Made by a program: the position numbers and the translations under genes | Notes under the pieces: generated by a model | Seen by the model: only the letters and a program-made list of their open reading frames with translations | Told to the model about the DNA's origin: nothing | Databases searched by the model: none | From: Arthrobacter zhaoxinii | GTDB taxonomy: Bacteria; Actinomycetota; Actinomycetes; Actinomycetales; Micrococcaceae | DNA length: 64,000 nucleotides | Direction: 5' to 3' | Assembly (NCBI RefSeq): GCF_024385505.1 | Contig: NZ_JANFLT010000001.1 | Location: forward strand, 558,001 to 622,000 | Part shown: positions 16,474 to 24,899 of the stretch, one piece after another | How the letters are laid out: each line of letters begins with the position of its first letter | Position numbering within the stretch: the first letter of the stretch is position 1

Positions 16474-17285
16474 GTGGCACCGGGGTGTTCGCGGGCCAGG
16501 ACCTGCATTTCGGCCAGCAGGTACCCGAGGTGCTCGCTGTGCTGCCCCCTCCGGCCGCCGCCGGGGGCAGCCGGCACCGCAGGCACCTCCAGCTCGGCCT
16601 TGCGCAGCACGGCGGTGATGCCGCGGTCGAAGGGCGGCTTCAGGGCCGAGGGCAGGACCGCCCGGCCGCCGAGCGAGAGCACCAGCTCGTCGTCGTCGAA
16701 CAGTTCACCCACATACGGCCAGGTCAGTTCCAGCGCCCGGATCATGCGGCGTCGGGATTCGTCAGTGCCCAGGCCGAGCCGGAGCACCCACTGGGCGCTG
16801 TGGTCCCGGTGGTAATCCACTTCCTTGACCGCCTTCGCAGCGATCGCGGCAAGGGTCGGGTCGGCGGAGTGCTGCAGCGCGGTGTACAGCTCGAAGGAGT
16901 AGAACGAGACGGCCAGCTGCCTTGCGATGGTCCGGGCAAAGTCGCCGTTGGGCTGTTCCATCAGGTGCGCGGACCGGAATTCGGTTTCCTTCCGCCAGTA
17001 CGCGAGATCGTCCTCAGTGCGGCCGTCCGCACTGCCTGCATAGCTGAGGAAGGAGCGGGCATGACCGATCAGGTCCAGGGCGATGTTCCCCAGCGCCACG
17101 TCCTCTTCCAGCTCCGGGGCACGGGAAATCCACCAGCCGAGCCGCTGCGCCAGGACCAGCGCGTCGTCCCCCAGTCGCAGGGCATAGGCGGCAACGTCCG
17201 GATCGGCACGCGTTCCGGCAGCGGCAATGTCCTCAGGCCGCAGCGCGTTGCCGGGCGTAATGCGGGTGGCACTGTCCGAACTCAC
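16467..17285 (-). CDS. paaC: PaaC, structural subunit of phenylacetyl-CoA epoxidase
   Basis: Non-catalytic ferritin-like subunit that pairs with PaaA in the di-iron epoxidase. The 272-residue protein shows the PaaC pattern LAQRLGWWISRAPELEEDVALGNIALDLIGHARSFL and KAVKEVDYHRDHSAQWVLRLGLGT, lacking a complete di-iron ligand set as expected for PaaC. It starts with GTG, overlapping the paaB stop as GTGA, and its own stop overlaps the paaD start, so the operon is tightly coupled translationally. Confidence 0.94.
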   Translation of the reverse strand: MSSDSATRITPGNALRPEDIAAAGTRADPDVAAYALRLGDDALVLAQRLGWWISRAPELEEDVALGNIALDLIGHARSFLSYAGSADGRTEDDLAYWRKETEFRSAHLMEQPNGDFARTIARQLAVSFYSFELYTALQHSADPTLAAIAAKAVKEVDYHRDHSAQWVLRLGLGTDESRRRMIRALELTWPYVGELFDDDELVLSLGGRAVLPSALKPPFDRGITAVLRKAELEVPAVPAAPGGGRRGQHSEHLGYLLAEMQVLAREHPGATW

Positions 17286-17737
17286 AGGTGCTTCACCCCT
17301 TCCGACTTGGTGTAGTAGGTGGCGTGCCGGTAGTCCTTGCCCTGCGGGGATTCGAAGAACTGTCCCTTGGCATCGGGGTCGCTGGCGATGATGGCCGACG
17401 CCGGCACCACCCAGAGCGACACGCCTTCGTTGCGCCGGGTGTAGAGGTCACGGGCATTGCGTACGGCCATGTCCGCATCCGGCGCGTGCAGGGATCCGGC
17501 ATGTACGTGGGAGAGGCCGCGGGAGGAACGGACGAACACTTCCCACAGCGGCCAGGATGCAGCCGGGGCGGGAGCGGGGGCCGCCGGTGTTGTGTCGGCG
17601 GCAGGTGTTGTGCCGGCGTCGGGCGTTGTACCGGCATCCGGCGTTGTGCCGGCGTCCAGCGTCGTACCGGCGTCTGTCGCCGTGCCTGCCGTGACGGGCA
17701 CGGAACCGTCGTCACCCGTTGTTGATCCACCCGTCAT
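17282..17737 (-). CDS. paaB: PaaB, small subunit of phenylacetyl-CoA epoxidase, with repeat-rich N-terminus
   Basis: The conserved PaaB domain spans about residues 60-151 (WPLWEVFVRSSRGLSHVHAGSLHAPD, then YTRRNEGVSLWVVPASAI). PaaB is normally near 95 residues; here about 58 extra N-terminal residues consist of a DAGTTP-type repeat followed by an Ala/Pro stretch. The extension is encoded by an 18-bp tandem repeat. The start at 17737 is two bases from the paaA stop, consistent with operon coupling; I see no better internal start at the conserved boundary. Confidence 0.9.
   Translation of the reverse strand: MTGGSTTGDDGSVPVTAGTATDAGTTLDAGTTPDAGTTPDAGTTPAADTTPAAPAPAPAASWPLWEVFVRSSRGLSHVHAGSLHAPDADMAVRNARDLYTRRNEGVSLWVVPASAIIASDPDAKGQFFESPQGKDYRHATYYTKSEGVKHL
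17587..17676 (-). repeat. 18-bp tandem repeat in paaB 5' coding region
   Basis: Five consecutive 18-bp units share the pattern GYGTYGTRYCGGCRTC with a few changes. Being a multiple of three they encode a six-residue repeat (DAGTTP-like) and do not disturb the frame. Confidence 0.85.
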
Positions 17738-17739
17738 GG

Positions 17740-18711
17740 CTACGCCGCCCCCGCTTCCTCAGTCGAAAGTGCGTTGTCACGGGCGGCCTGCCGCGCGGCA
17801 TAGGCTGCCGCCGCTTCGCGCACCCAGGCGCCGTCTTCGTGGGCTTCCCGCCGACGGGCCAGACGCTGTGAGTTGCAGGGCCCTCGTCCGGCGAGGACCT
17901 CGGAGAATTCGTTCCAGTCCAGGGGCCCGTGTTCCCAGCGTTCCGTCTCTTCGTTGTATCGGATCCCGGCATCGGGGAGGGTCAGTCCGAGGACCTTCAC
18001 CTGCTCCACGATCATGCCGACAAACCGGGAACGCAGTTCGTCATTGGAGAAGCGTTTGATGTTCCAGGCCATGGACTGCTTGGAGTTGGGCGAGTCGTCG
18101 TCGGGCGGGCCGAACATCATAAGCGACGGTGCGTACCAGCGGTTAATCGAATCCTGGGCCATCTCCCGCTGTGCCGGGGTCCCGTTGGCCAGTTCCAGCA
18201 GGATTTCGAAGCCCTGCCGCTGGTGGAAGGACTCCTCCTTGCAGACCCGCACCATGGCCCGACCGTACGGGCCGTAGGACGCACGGCAGAGCGGGACCTG
18301 GTTGCAGATAGCGGCGCCGTCCACGAGCCAGCCGATGGCGCCCATATCCGCCCACGTGAGCGTGGGGTAGTTGAAGATGCTTGAGTACCGCGCCTTGCCG
18401 GCAATGAGGTCGGCCGTCATCCGGTCCCGGGGAGTGCCCAGGGTCTCGGCGGCGGAATACAGATAGAGTCCGTGGCCCGCCTCGTCCTGAACCTTGGCCA
18501 TCAGGATGGCTTTGCGCTTCAGGGAGGGCGCACGGGTAATCCAGTTCGCTTCGGGCTGCATGCCGATGATTTCCGAGTGCGCGTGCTGCGAGATCTGCCG
18601 GACCAGGGTCTTGCGGTACCCCTCCGGCATCCAGTCGCGCGGCTCCACGCGGGCATCCGCCGCTATCAGCGCGTCAAAATGCTCCTGCCCGTTCACGGTT
18701 TCTCCACTCAT
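17740..18711 (-). CDS. paaA: PaaA, catalytic subunit of phenylacetyl-CoA epoxidase
   Basis: Di-iron oxygenase subunit that epoxidises phenylacetyl-CoA. The 323-residue protein carries the ferritin-like iron motifs [17 protein letters not shown] (ExxH) and [14 protein letters not shown] (ExxH), plus the PaaA N-terminus [24 protein letters not shown] and RAPSLKRK. First gene of paaABCDE-paaG. The ATG at 18711 follows an AGGTAA site. A PaaR-type operator candidate lies about 40 bases upstream. An Ala-rich C-terminal tail of about 30 residues is slightly longer than usual. Confidence 0.96.
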   Translation of the reverse strand: MSGETVNGQEHFDALIAADARVEPRDWMPEGYRKTLVRQISQHAHSEIIGMQPEANWITRAPSLKRKAILMAKVQDEAGHGLYLYSAAETLGTPRDRMTADLIAGKARYSSIFNYPTLTWADMGAIGWLVDGAAICNQVPLCRASYGPYGRAMVRVCKEESFHQRQGFEILLELANGTPAQREMAQDSINRWYAPSLMMFGPPDDDSPNSKQSMAWNIKRFSNDELRSRFVGMIVEQVKVLGLTLPDAGIRYNEETERWEHGPLDWNEFSEVLAGRGPCNSQRLARRREAHEDGAWVREAAAAYAARQAARDNALSTEEAGAA

Positions 18712-18752
18712 CGGTTACCTGCCTCATCACTGCTTGTCGGGCCGCCTCAAAT

Positions 18753-18774
18753 ATTTACCGACCGTTCGTTCAGG
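18753..18774. promoter_or_regulatory. PaaR-type operator candidate upstream of paaA
   Basis: Contains ACCGACCGTTCGTT, matching the core ACCG-N2-CG-N2-CGGT that I recall for actinobacterial PaaR, with one core mismatch. The outer bases also fit, giving 13 of 16 fixed positions over 22 bp. It lies 42-63 bases before the paaA start, where a repressor would block transcription. Similar sites occur before paaI and paaZ. Confidence 0.68.
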
Positions 18775-18850
18775 ATATGGAGGCCGTGCGTGCAGGTCAA
18801 GGGCCCTGCTATGGAAAACTGGAGAGCAGTAACGGTTCGAAAGGAGGGTC

Positions 18851-19513
18851 ATGGGCAATCCCCAGCCCGACGCCGGCAGCCGGGCTTTCCCCTCCGGCAA
18901 GCCTTCCGGCACGCCTTCCGGCGCAGCTTCCGGCAGGGCTTCCGGCGCGGCTTCCGGCAGCAGCGGTCCCCGGGCCCGGCAGGCAGGAACAGAGCAGGCA
19001 GAACCGGGTCAGGCAGAGCGGCCGTCTGTTGCCGCCGTCATCGTGCCCACACTCCTGGGCCTGCTGGGCTTCGTTGCCGTGGCGGCCGCCGTGACCGCTG
19101 ATGCTGCCACGGTCAGCGTCACCGTCCCCGGACTGCTCCTGGCCCTCACCGCACTGGTGGTGGCCGGAATCAGCCCCCTCTATGCAGGGAATCCCACCTG
19201 GGCGTCCCTGCGGCGGCCGGTCTTCTTGCTGGCCATGTGCCTGGCGGCGGAAGCCGCACTGTTCCTCTTCGCTCCGCGGCTGATCCTGTTCTCCGTTCCC
19301 GCATTGCCCCTGGCCCTGGGCGGAGGAGCGGTCCTGATGTCCACCAGCCTGTGGGGCCAGTTCCGCAGAGGCCCCGTCCCGGAACCGGTTCTGCTCCCCC
19401 GCCGCGACGCGGCGGCCCGTCCCTTCGCCTCCACCCTGCTGGTGGTGGCGGTGAACTGGGCGCTCTTCCTTGCCGCCGGAGCTTTCTGCGCGTGGCTGCT
19501 GCTCGGAGACTAG
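18851..19513 (+). CDS. Membrane protein of unknown function with Ser/Gly/Pro-rich N-terminus
   Basis: A 220-residue protein I do not recognise. Residues 1-57 are soluble and low complexity (repeats such as ASGRASGAASGS, encoded by GCTTCCGGC-type repeats). Five or so hydrophobic helices follow at about 61-82, 88-108, 122-140, 142-162 and 193-217, with a basic loop PVPEPVLLPRRDAAARP between the last two. The start is well supported by AAAGGAGG five bases before the ATG. It is divergent from the paa operon, sharing a 139-base gap that contains the PaaR-type site, so co-regulation is possible. Confidence 0.75.
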   Translation: MGNPQPDAGSRAFPSGKPSGTPSGAASGRASGAASGSSGPRARQAGTEQAEPGQAERPSVAAVIVPTLLGLLGFVAVAAAVTADAATVSVTVPGLLLALTALVVAGISPLYAGNPTWASLRRPVFLLAMCLAAEAALFLFAPRLILFSVPALPLALGGGAVLMSTSLWGQFRRGPVPEPVLLPRRDAAARPFASTLLVVAVNWALFLAAGAFCAWLLLGD

Positions 19514-19585
19514 GACGCACTAAGCCGCGAGCATAACGCCAGCGAGGTCCTTCGACGCCGTCGCCCGGATCGATATATTCGAAGT

Positions 19586-21763
19586 ATGACTACTCCTCAG
19601 CCCCCGGTTGCCAAGAAGGTCCCCACCGAACGTACCCGCCACGGCGACACGTTCATTGACAACTACGAGTGGCTCCGGGAGAAGGAAAACCCGGAGGTCG
19701 TGGAACACCTCAAGGCGGAGAACGCCTACGCCGCAGCAATGACCGCGGATCAGGAAGAGCTGCGCGGGGAGATCTTCAACGAAATCAAGAACCGCACCGA
19801 GGAAACGGACCTGTCCGTCCCGGCACGCAAAAAGGGCTGGTGGTATTACACCCGCACCGAGGAAGGCAAGCAGTACGCCATCCACTGCCGCACGGCGGCG
19901 CAGGACACCGGGAACCTCGACGCCGACTGGACACCGCCCGCCGTCGTCCCCGGCGTTCCGGTTCCGGGCGAACAGATCCTTGTGGACGGCAACGCTGAGG
20001 CCGAAGGCAAGCCGTTCTTCTCGCTCGGCGGACTTGCTGTCACCGAAGACGGCAACCTGCTGGCGTACTCCGAGGACAACGCCGGAGACGAGCGCTTCAC
20101 CGTGCGGATCAAGGACCTGCGCACCGGGGACCTGCTTCCGGATGTCATTTCCAATGTCTTTTACTCCCTGGCCTTCTCCCCCGACGGCCGCCGCGTGTTC
20201 TACACAGTGGTGGACGATTCCTGGCGCCCGTACCAGGTCAAGGCCCACACGCTCGGCACCCCGGTTCAGGACGACGTCGTCATCTATCAGGAGGACGACA
20301 TTGCCATGTGGACCGGCTTCGACCTCTCGGCCGACCGCCGGCAGCTGCTGATCGGCATCAGCAGTTCCGAGTACAGCGAATTCCGTGTCCTGGACTTCGA
20401 CGACCCCGCGGACACCGTCCGCACCCTGATCCCCCGCAGCGAACGCATCCTTTACGAAGCCGAGCCGCTGACAGTCGACGGGACGCGCCACTACCTGCTG
20501 ACGCACAACCGCAACGCCCTGAATTCGATGCTGTCGCTCGTCGCCGAGGAGGAATTCTCCAAGCCGCTCGAGGAGCAGCACTGGCAGACCGTCATTGCGC
20601 ATGACGACACCGTGCGCGTTAACGGAGCCGCAGTAACCCGGTCCCATGTGCTCGTCTCGGTCCGCAAGGACACCACCGAGCGGGTGCAGATCCTTCCCGT
20701 GGACGGTCTCGGCACCCCGGCGCAGGGCACTCCCGTGGAACCGGCCTTCGACGAAGAGCTCTACACGGCCAACCTGGCCAATGCCGAGTTCGATTCCCCG
20801 ATCATCCGGCTCAGTTACACCTCCTTCCTCACGCCTCCCCGGGTCTACGACTATGTGCTGGCCACCGGTGAGCTGGAGCTGCGGAAGGAAACCCCGGTGA
20901 AGGGCGGCTACCGTTCCGAGGATTACGTGGCGGAACGGGAATGGGCGACGGCGGCGGACGGCACCCGTATTCCGCTCTCGGTCATCCGGCGGGCAGACCT
21001 GCAGAAGGACGGCAGCAACCCCGCCCTGGTCTATGCCTACGGCAGCTACGAACTGAGCATGGACCCGGGATTCAATGTTGCCCGGCTGTCCCTGCTGGAC
21101 CGCGGCGTGGTCTATGTGGTGGCGCACATCCGCGGTGGCGGCGAGATGGGCCGTGCCTGGTACGACGACGGCAAGAAACTGAACAAGAAAAACACGTTCA
21201 CCGACTTCGTGGATGCCACGGACTGGGTAGCCTCCTCCGGGTGGGCGGATCCGGACCGGATCGCGGCCATGGGCGGCTCCGCCGGCGGTCTGCTGATGGG
21301 CGCCGTCGCGAACCTGGCCCCGGAGAAGTACCGGGCGATTGTGGCGCAGGTGCCCTTCGTGGATGCGCTGACCACCATCCTGGATCCGGACCTGCCGCTC
21401 TCGGCCCTGGAATGGGAGGAATGGGGCAACCCCATCACCGATCCCGAGGTCTACCGGTACATGAAGGAGTACAGCCCGTACGAAAACGTCCGGGCCGTTC
21501 AGTACCCGCAGATTGCCGCGGTCACCAGCTTCAATGACACCCGGGTGCTGTACGTGGAACCGGCCAAGTGGGTGGCGCAGCTGCGTGAGACCACTACCGG
21601 CAGCGAGCCGATCGTACTGAAGATCGAGATGGACGGCGGCCACGGCGGGGCGTCGGGCCGGTACGAAGCCTGGAAGGACCGGGCGTGGGACTACGCCTTC
21701 ATCCTGTCCGCACTCGGCGCACGGGAACTGCTTCCGGCCGCCAGCCGGGAGGACGCCGCCTAG
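19586..21763 (+). CDS. Oligopeptidase B-like S9 prolyl oligopeptidase
   Basis: A 725-residue serine peptidase with an N-terminal beta-propeller (DGRRVFYTVVDDSWRPYQV, a PtrB-type block) and a C-terminal alpha/beta-hydrolase domain. The catalytic triad is visible as Ser565 in GGSAGG, Asp651 in SFNDTRV and His686 in DGGHGG. VYAYGSYELSMDP and HIRGGGEMGRAWYDDGK are typical of oligopeptidase B, which cleaves short peptides after basic residues. No signal peptide, so it is cytoplasmic. It stands alone and is followed by a strong terminator. Confidence 0.92.
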   Translation: MTTPQPPVAKKVPTERTRHGDTFIDNYEWLREKENPEVVEHLKAENAYAAAMTADQEELRGEIFNEIKNRTEETDLSVPARKKGWWYYTRTEEGKQYAIHCRTAAQDTGNLDADWTPPAVVPGVPVPGEQILVDGNAEAEGKPFFSLGGLAVTEDGNLLAYSEDNAGDERFTVRIKDLRTGDLLPDVISNVFYSLAFSPDGRRVFYTVVDDSWRPYQVKAHTLGTPVQDDVVIYQEDDIAMWTGFDLSADRRQLLIGISSSEYSEFRVLDFDDPADTVRTLIPRSERILYEAEPLTVDGTRHYLLTHNRNALNSMLSLVAEEEFSKPLEEQHWQTVIAHDDTVRVNGAAVTRSHVLVSVRKDTTERVQILPVDGLGTPAQGTPVEPAFDEELYTANLANAEFDSPIIRLSYTSFLTPPRVYDYVLATGELELRKETPVKGGYRSEDYVAEREWATAADGTRIPLSVIRRADLQKDGSNPALVYAYGSYELSMDPGFNVARLSLLDRGVVYVVAHIRGGGEMGRAWYDDGKKLNKKNTFTDFVDATDWVASSGWADPDRIAAMGGSAGGLLMGAVANLAPEKYRAIVAQVPFVDALTTILDPDLPLSALEWEEWGNPITDPEVYRYMKEYSPYENVRAVQYPQIAAVTSFNDTRVLYVEPAKWVAQLRETTTGSEPIVLKIEMDGGHGGASGRYEAWKDRAWDYAFILSALGARELLPAASREDAA

Positions 21764-21827
21764 GCAGCCGTCCGGGCGGACGGCCGCTGGACGGGTTCCG
21801 GCGGGCATGTCGGGACGAAGCTTAGCG

Positions 21828-21870
21828 CGAGCAGGTCCGGACCTTTCGGGGTCCGGACCTGCTCGTTTTT
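21828..21870 (+). terminator. Rho-independent terminator after the S9 peptidase
   Basis: A perfect 16-bp stem (21828-21843 with 21850-21865), six-base loop and five T residues, 64 bases past the peptidase stop. The convergent dedA-like gene ends 38 bases further on and lacks a T-run on its side. Confidence 0.92.
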
Positions 21871-21907
21871 CAATGCGGGTTCTGTGGCGAATCCGCCGGG
21901 GGGAGGA

Positions 21908-22870
21908 CTATTCGGCCGCGCCTTCGGCCTTTGGCTTCGGCGTGACAAAACGGCGACCGTCCGCCGGAGCAATGCGGCGGCCCTCCGCCGGCGCCGTGGA
22001 GCGGCCTGCACCCTCGACACCGTTGGGAGCGCGTCCGGCATCAGCGGTGCGTCCGGCGCCGGCGGCATGTCCGGCATCGGAACTGCGGACGGGTCCGGCA
22101 TCGGCTGCGGGGGCAGCCGGTTCCGCGGTGCCGTCCGCGGCCGCGCCGTCCTCGTCGGAGTCATCTTTGGTCACGGCTTTGTGGGACTGGCGCACCACCT
22201 CAATGACGATCGGGATCACGGAGAGCACCACCACGGCCACGAAGATCAGGTCGAGGTTCTCGCGGACAAAGGGCACCCGGTCACCGAGCACGTAGCCCAG
22301 CAGGGTCACCCCCACACCCCAGACGAAGGCACCTACCGCGTTGAAGGAAACGAACGCCTTGTAGTTCATCTCTGCAACGCCGGCCACCACCGGCGTGAAG
22401 GTCCGGACCACAGGTACGAACCGGGCCAGGATCACGGCTTTGCCGCCGTGGCGATCAAAGAACACCTGGGCGCGCTTGACGTTCTCGCGCTTGAAGAGCC
22501 TGCTGTCCGGCCGGTTGAAGACGGCGGGGCCGGCCTTCCTGCCGATGTAATAGCCGGTCTGGTCGCCCACGAAGGCGCTGATGAAGACCAGGACTGCAAG
22601 CAGCCACACGTTGATGTCGATGGTGCCCGTAGCCACCAAGAGCCCGGCAGTGAACAGCAGGGAATCCCCCGGCAGGAAGAAGCCGATCAGGAGCCCGGTC
22701 TCCGCAAACACGATGCCGCAGACCATCAGGACCACCCACGGTCCGAGGGCCGGGTCGGCGAGGAATACCTGGGGGTCCAGCCACTCAGGCAAAAGGGAAG
22801 ATGTTGGAGGGCGGACAGGACCGGAGACGGCTGTGGCCGCAGATAGAGTCACCCCACTAGGGTACGTCAT
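21908..22870 (-). CDS. DedA-family membrane protein
   Basis: A 320-residue protein of the DedA/SNARE-associated family, some of which flip undecaprenyl phosphate or phospholipids. Family marks are FAETGLLIGFFLPGDSLLFTAG, FVGDQTGYYIGRKAGP and FDRHGGKAVILARFVPVVRTFTPVVAG. I start it at the ATG at 22870 rather than at an in-frame start 69 bases upstream. The last about 100 residues form an unusual low-complexity tail rich in Ala, Gly, Asp and Arg, ending in a basic TPKPKAEG segment. Divergent from paaI across 156 bases. Confidence 0.9.
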   Translation of the reverse strand: MTYPSGVTLSAATAVSGPVRPPTSSLLPEWLDPQVFLADPALGPWVVLMVCGIVFAETGLLIGFFLPGDSLLFTAGLLVATGTIDINVWLLAVLVFISAFVGDQTGYYIGRKAGPAVFNRPDSRLFKRENVKRAQVFFDRHGGKAVILARFVPVVRTFTPVVAGVAEMNYKAFVSFNAVGAFVWGVGVTLLGYVLGDRVPFVRENLDLIFVAVVVLSVIPIVIEVVRQSHKAVTKDDSDEDGAAADGTAEPAAPAADAGPVRSSDAGHAAGAGRTADAGRAPNGVEGAGRSTAPAEGRRIAPADGRRFVTPKPKAEGAAE

Positions 22871-22992
22871 GGCCCCCGGTTGCCTCCGGCTGATCCGCAA
22901 GTCCTGCCCCTCGCCGGAGCCCGGACCAGAACGGTCCATGGGCGGAGCCGGCGCGACGCGGCGGTCCTTGACAGCCGGACAGTATCCGGATT

Positions 22993-23014
22993 ACCTAATG
23001 AACATTCGGTAAAG
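22993..23014. promoter_or_regulatory. PaaR-type operator candidate upstream of paaI-paaK-paaR
   Basis: Weaker match (about 10 of 16 fixed positions) with a clear right half-site GAACATTCGGT and an ACC half on the left. It ends 12 bases before the paaI start codon, overlapping where a promoter or leader would be. Confidence 0.5.
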
Positions 23015-23026
23015 AAAAGAGGTCCC

Positions 23027-23521
23027 ATGGCTGACACCGACGTCACCCGGGGCACGGCCCCTGCCCACCCCATCCTGGTTGACGACGCCGCTTCGGCCTG
23101 GCTGGGAATCGTCGTTTTGGACACCGGACCGGGGACGGCGCGCATTTCCATGCGCCTCCGTCCCGAGATGCTGAACGGGTTCGGTATGGGCCACGGCGGG
23201 ATGGTCTTCGCGTTCGCCGATACCGCGTTCGCGCTGGCCTGCAATCCGAAAGGCGGCGGTTCTTCCCTGGAACGGGAAACCATCACGGTCGCTGCCGGCG
23301 CCGACGTCACCTTCATGGCCCCCGCCATGGCCGGCGACCTGCTGACCGCTTCCGCCGAGCACCGTGCCGGCAACGGCCGCAGCGGCGTCTACGACATTGA
23401 GGTCCGGTCCGAACGCCCCGACGGCACCGCCGCCGTCGTCGCCCTCTTCCGCGGACGTTCGCGCACCATCCGCAACCCCGCCCGGACACCGTCTGAGAAC
23501 CCGACAGAAAGCCGCGCATGA
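23027..23521 (+). CDS. paaI: PaaI, hydroxyphenylacetyl-CoA thioesterase
   Basis: Hotdog-fold thioesterase that rescues CoA from dead-end products of the phenylacetate pathway. The 164-residue protein has NGFGMGHGGMVFAFADTAFALACN, the helix with the catalytic Asp and Gly-rich lead of PaaI. The ATG at 23027 has AGAGG upstream; a longer in-frame reading to 22880 would cross the operator region and is unlikely. Its stop overlaps the paaK ATG as ATGA. First gene of paaI-paaK-paaR. Confidence 0.92.
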   Translation: MADTDVTRGTAPAHPILVDDAASAWLGIVVLDTGPGTARISMRLRPEMLNGFGMGHGGMVFAFADTAFALACNPKGGGSSLERETITVAAGADVTFMAPAMAGDLLTASAEHRAGNGRSGVYDIEVRSERPDGTAAVVALFRGRSRTIRNPARTPSENPTESRA

Positions 23522-24882
23522 AAGCCACAGCCGCTCCGATCAAGTCCACCGCCGCAGACCCCTCCACGTGGGACCCGGAGGAACGCATGAGCCGTGACGA
23601 GCTGGAGGCCCTCCAGCTGACGCGCCTGAAGCAGACCCTCGCCTACGCCTACGAACGGGTTCCCCTGTACCGGAGCAAGTTCGACGACGCCGGCGTGCAC
23701 CCCTCCGACCTGCACGAGCTGGGCGATCTGGCCCGGTTCCCGTACACCACGAAGGAAGACCTGCGCTCAACCTATCCATTTGGCATGTTCGCCGTTCCGC
23801 AGCAGCAGGTGGCCCGCATCCATGCCTCCTCCGGAACCACCGGGCGGCCCACCGTCGTCGGCTACACCTCCGGCGACGTGGACCGTTGGGCGACGCTCGT
23901 GGCCCGTTCGCTGCGCGCCTCGGGAGTACAGCCGGGCTCCAAGGTGCACAATGCCTACGGCTACGGGCTCTTCACGGGCGGGCTCGGAGCGCATTTCGGC
24001 GCGGAGAAACTCGGCTGCACGGTGATTCCCGTGTCGGGCGGGCAGACGGAACGGCAGATCCAGCTGATTCTGGACTTCGAACCGGACACCATCCTCTGCA
24101 CTCCGACCTATCTGCTGGCCATCGCGGACGCAATGACTGCAGCGGGCATCGATCCGCGCTCCACTTCGCTGAAGAACGCCGTGCTCGGGGCCGAGCCGTG
24201 GACCGAGGAAATGCGGCACGAACTCGAAACATTGATGGACCTGGACGCGTGCGACATTTACGGCCTCTCGGAGGTCATGGGCCCGGGCGTGGCCGGCGAA
24301 TGCGTGGAAAGCAAGGACGGCGCACATATCTGGGAGGACCACTTCCGGCCCGAAATCATCGACCCGTTCGATGACACCCGGGTTCTGGGCGACGGCGAAC
24401 CCGGCGAGTTGGTCTTTACCTCCCTGACCAAGGAGGCCCTGCCGATCATCCGCTACCGGACGCATGACCTCACCCGCCTGCTGCCCGGCACCGCCCGGCC
24501 GTCCATGCGCAGGATGGGACGTATCACCGGCCGCAGCGACGACATGATCATCCTGCGCGGAGTGAACCTTTTCCCCACGCAGATCGAGGAAATCGCGCTC
24601 CGTATTCCGGCCCTGAGCCCGCACTTCCAGCTCGAAATCACCCGGCCGGAACGCCTGGATGAGCTCACGGTGCGGATCGAGCGCCGGGAGGACTCCTCCG
24701 CACCGGACTCGGCGGCGGCTGCGTTGGAGCTGTCGGCCCAGATCAAAATGCACGTCGGCTCCACCTGCACCGTTCAGATAGTCGAGCCCGGAACGCTGGC
24801 ACGCTCCAGCGGCAAGCTGCGCCGGATTTACGACCTGCGCCGCAGCACCGATCCTGCGCCGGCGCAGGGAAGCGCCAGTTGA
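23518..24882 (+). CDS. paaK: PaaK, phenylacetate-CoA ligase
   Basis: Adenylate-forming ligase that activates phenylacetate to phenylacetyl-CoA, the committing step. The 454-residue protein shows the P-loop IHASSGTTGRPTVVGYT, the AMP site DIYGLSEVMGPG, YRTHDLTRLLPGTARPSMRRMGRITGRSDDMIILRGVNLFPTQIEE (hinge and C-terminal domain), all typical of PaaK. The ATG overlaps the paaI stop by four bases; its own stop lies 18 bases before the preferred start of the TetR gene. Confidence 0.96.
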   Translation: MKATAAPIKSTAADPSTWDPEERMSRDELEALQLTRLKQTLAYAYERVPLYRSKFDDAGVHPSDLHELGDLARFPYTTKEDLRSTYPFGMFAVPQQQVARIHASSGTTGRPTVVGYTSGDVDRWATLVARSLRASGVQPGSKVHNAYGYGLFTGGLGAHFGAEKLGCTVIPVSGGQTERQIQLILDFEPDTILCTPTYLLAIADAMTAAGIDPRSTSLKNAVLGAEPWTEEMRHELETLMDLDACDIYGLSEVMGPGVAGECVESKDGAHIWEDHFRPEIIDPFDDTRVLGDGEPGELVFTSLTKEALPIIRYRTHDLTRLLPGTARPSMRRMGRITGRSDDMIILRGVNLFPTQIEEIALRIPALSPHFQLEITRPERLDELTVRIERREDSSAPDSAAAALELSAQIKMHVGSTCTVQIVEPGTLARSSGKLRRIYDLRRSTDPAPAQGSAS

Positions 24883-24899
24883 CGTGGGAAAATGGCGCC

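Noticed and set aside
19520-21808. A 762-codon minus-strand open frame opposite the S9 peptidase
   Set aside because: It is the antisense shadow of a peptidase with an intact catalytic triad, with no start signal or homology of its own.
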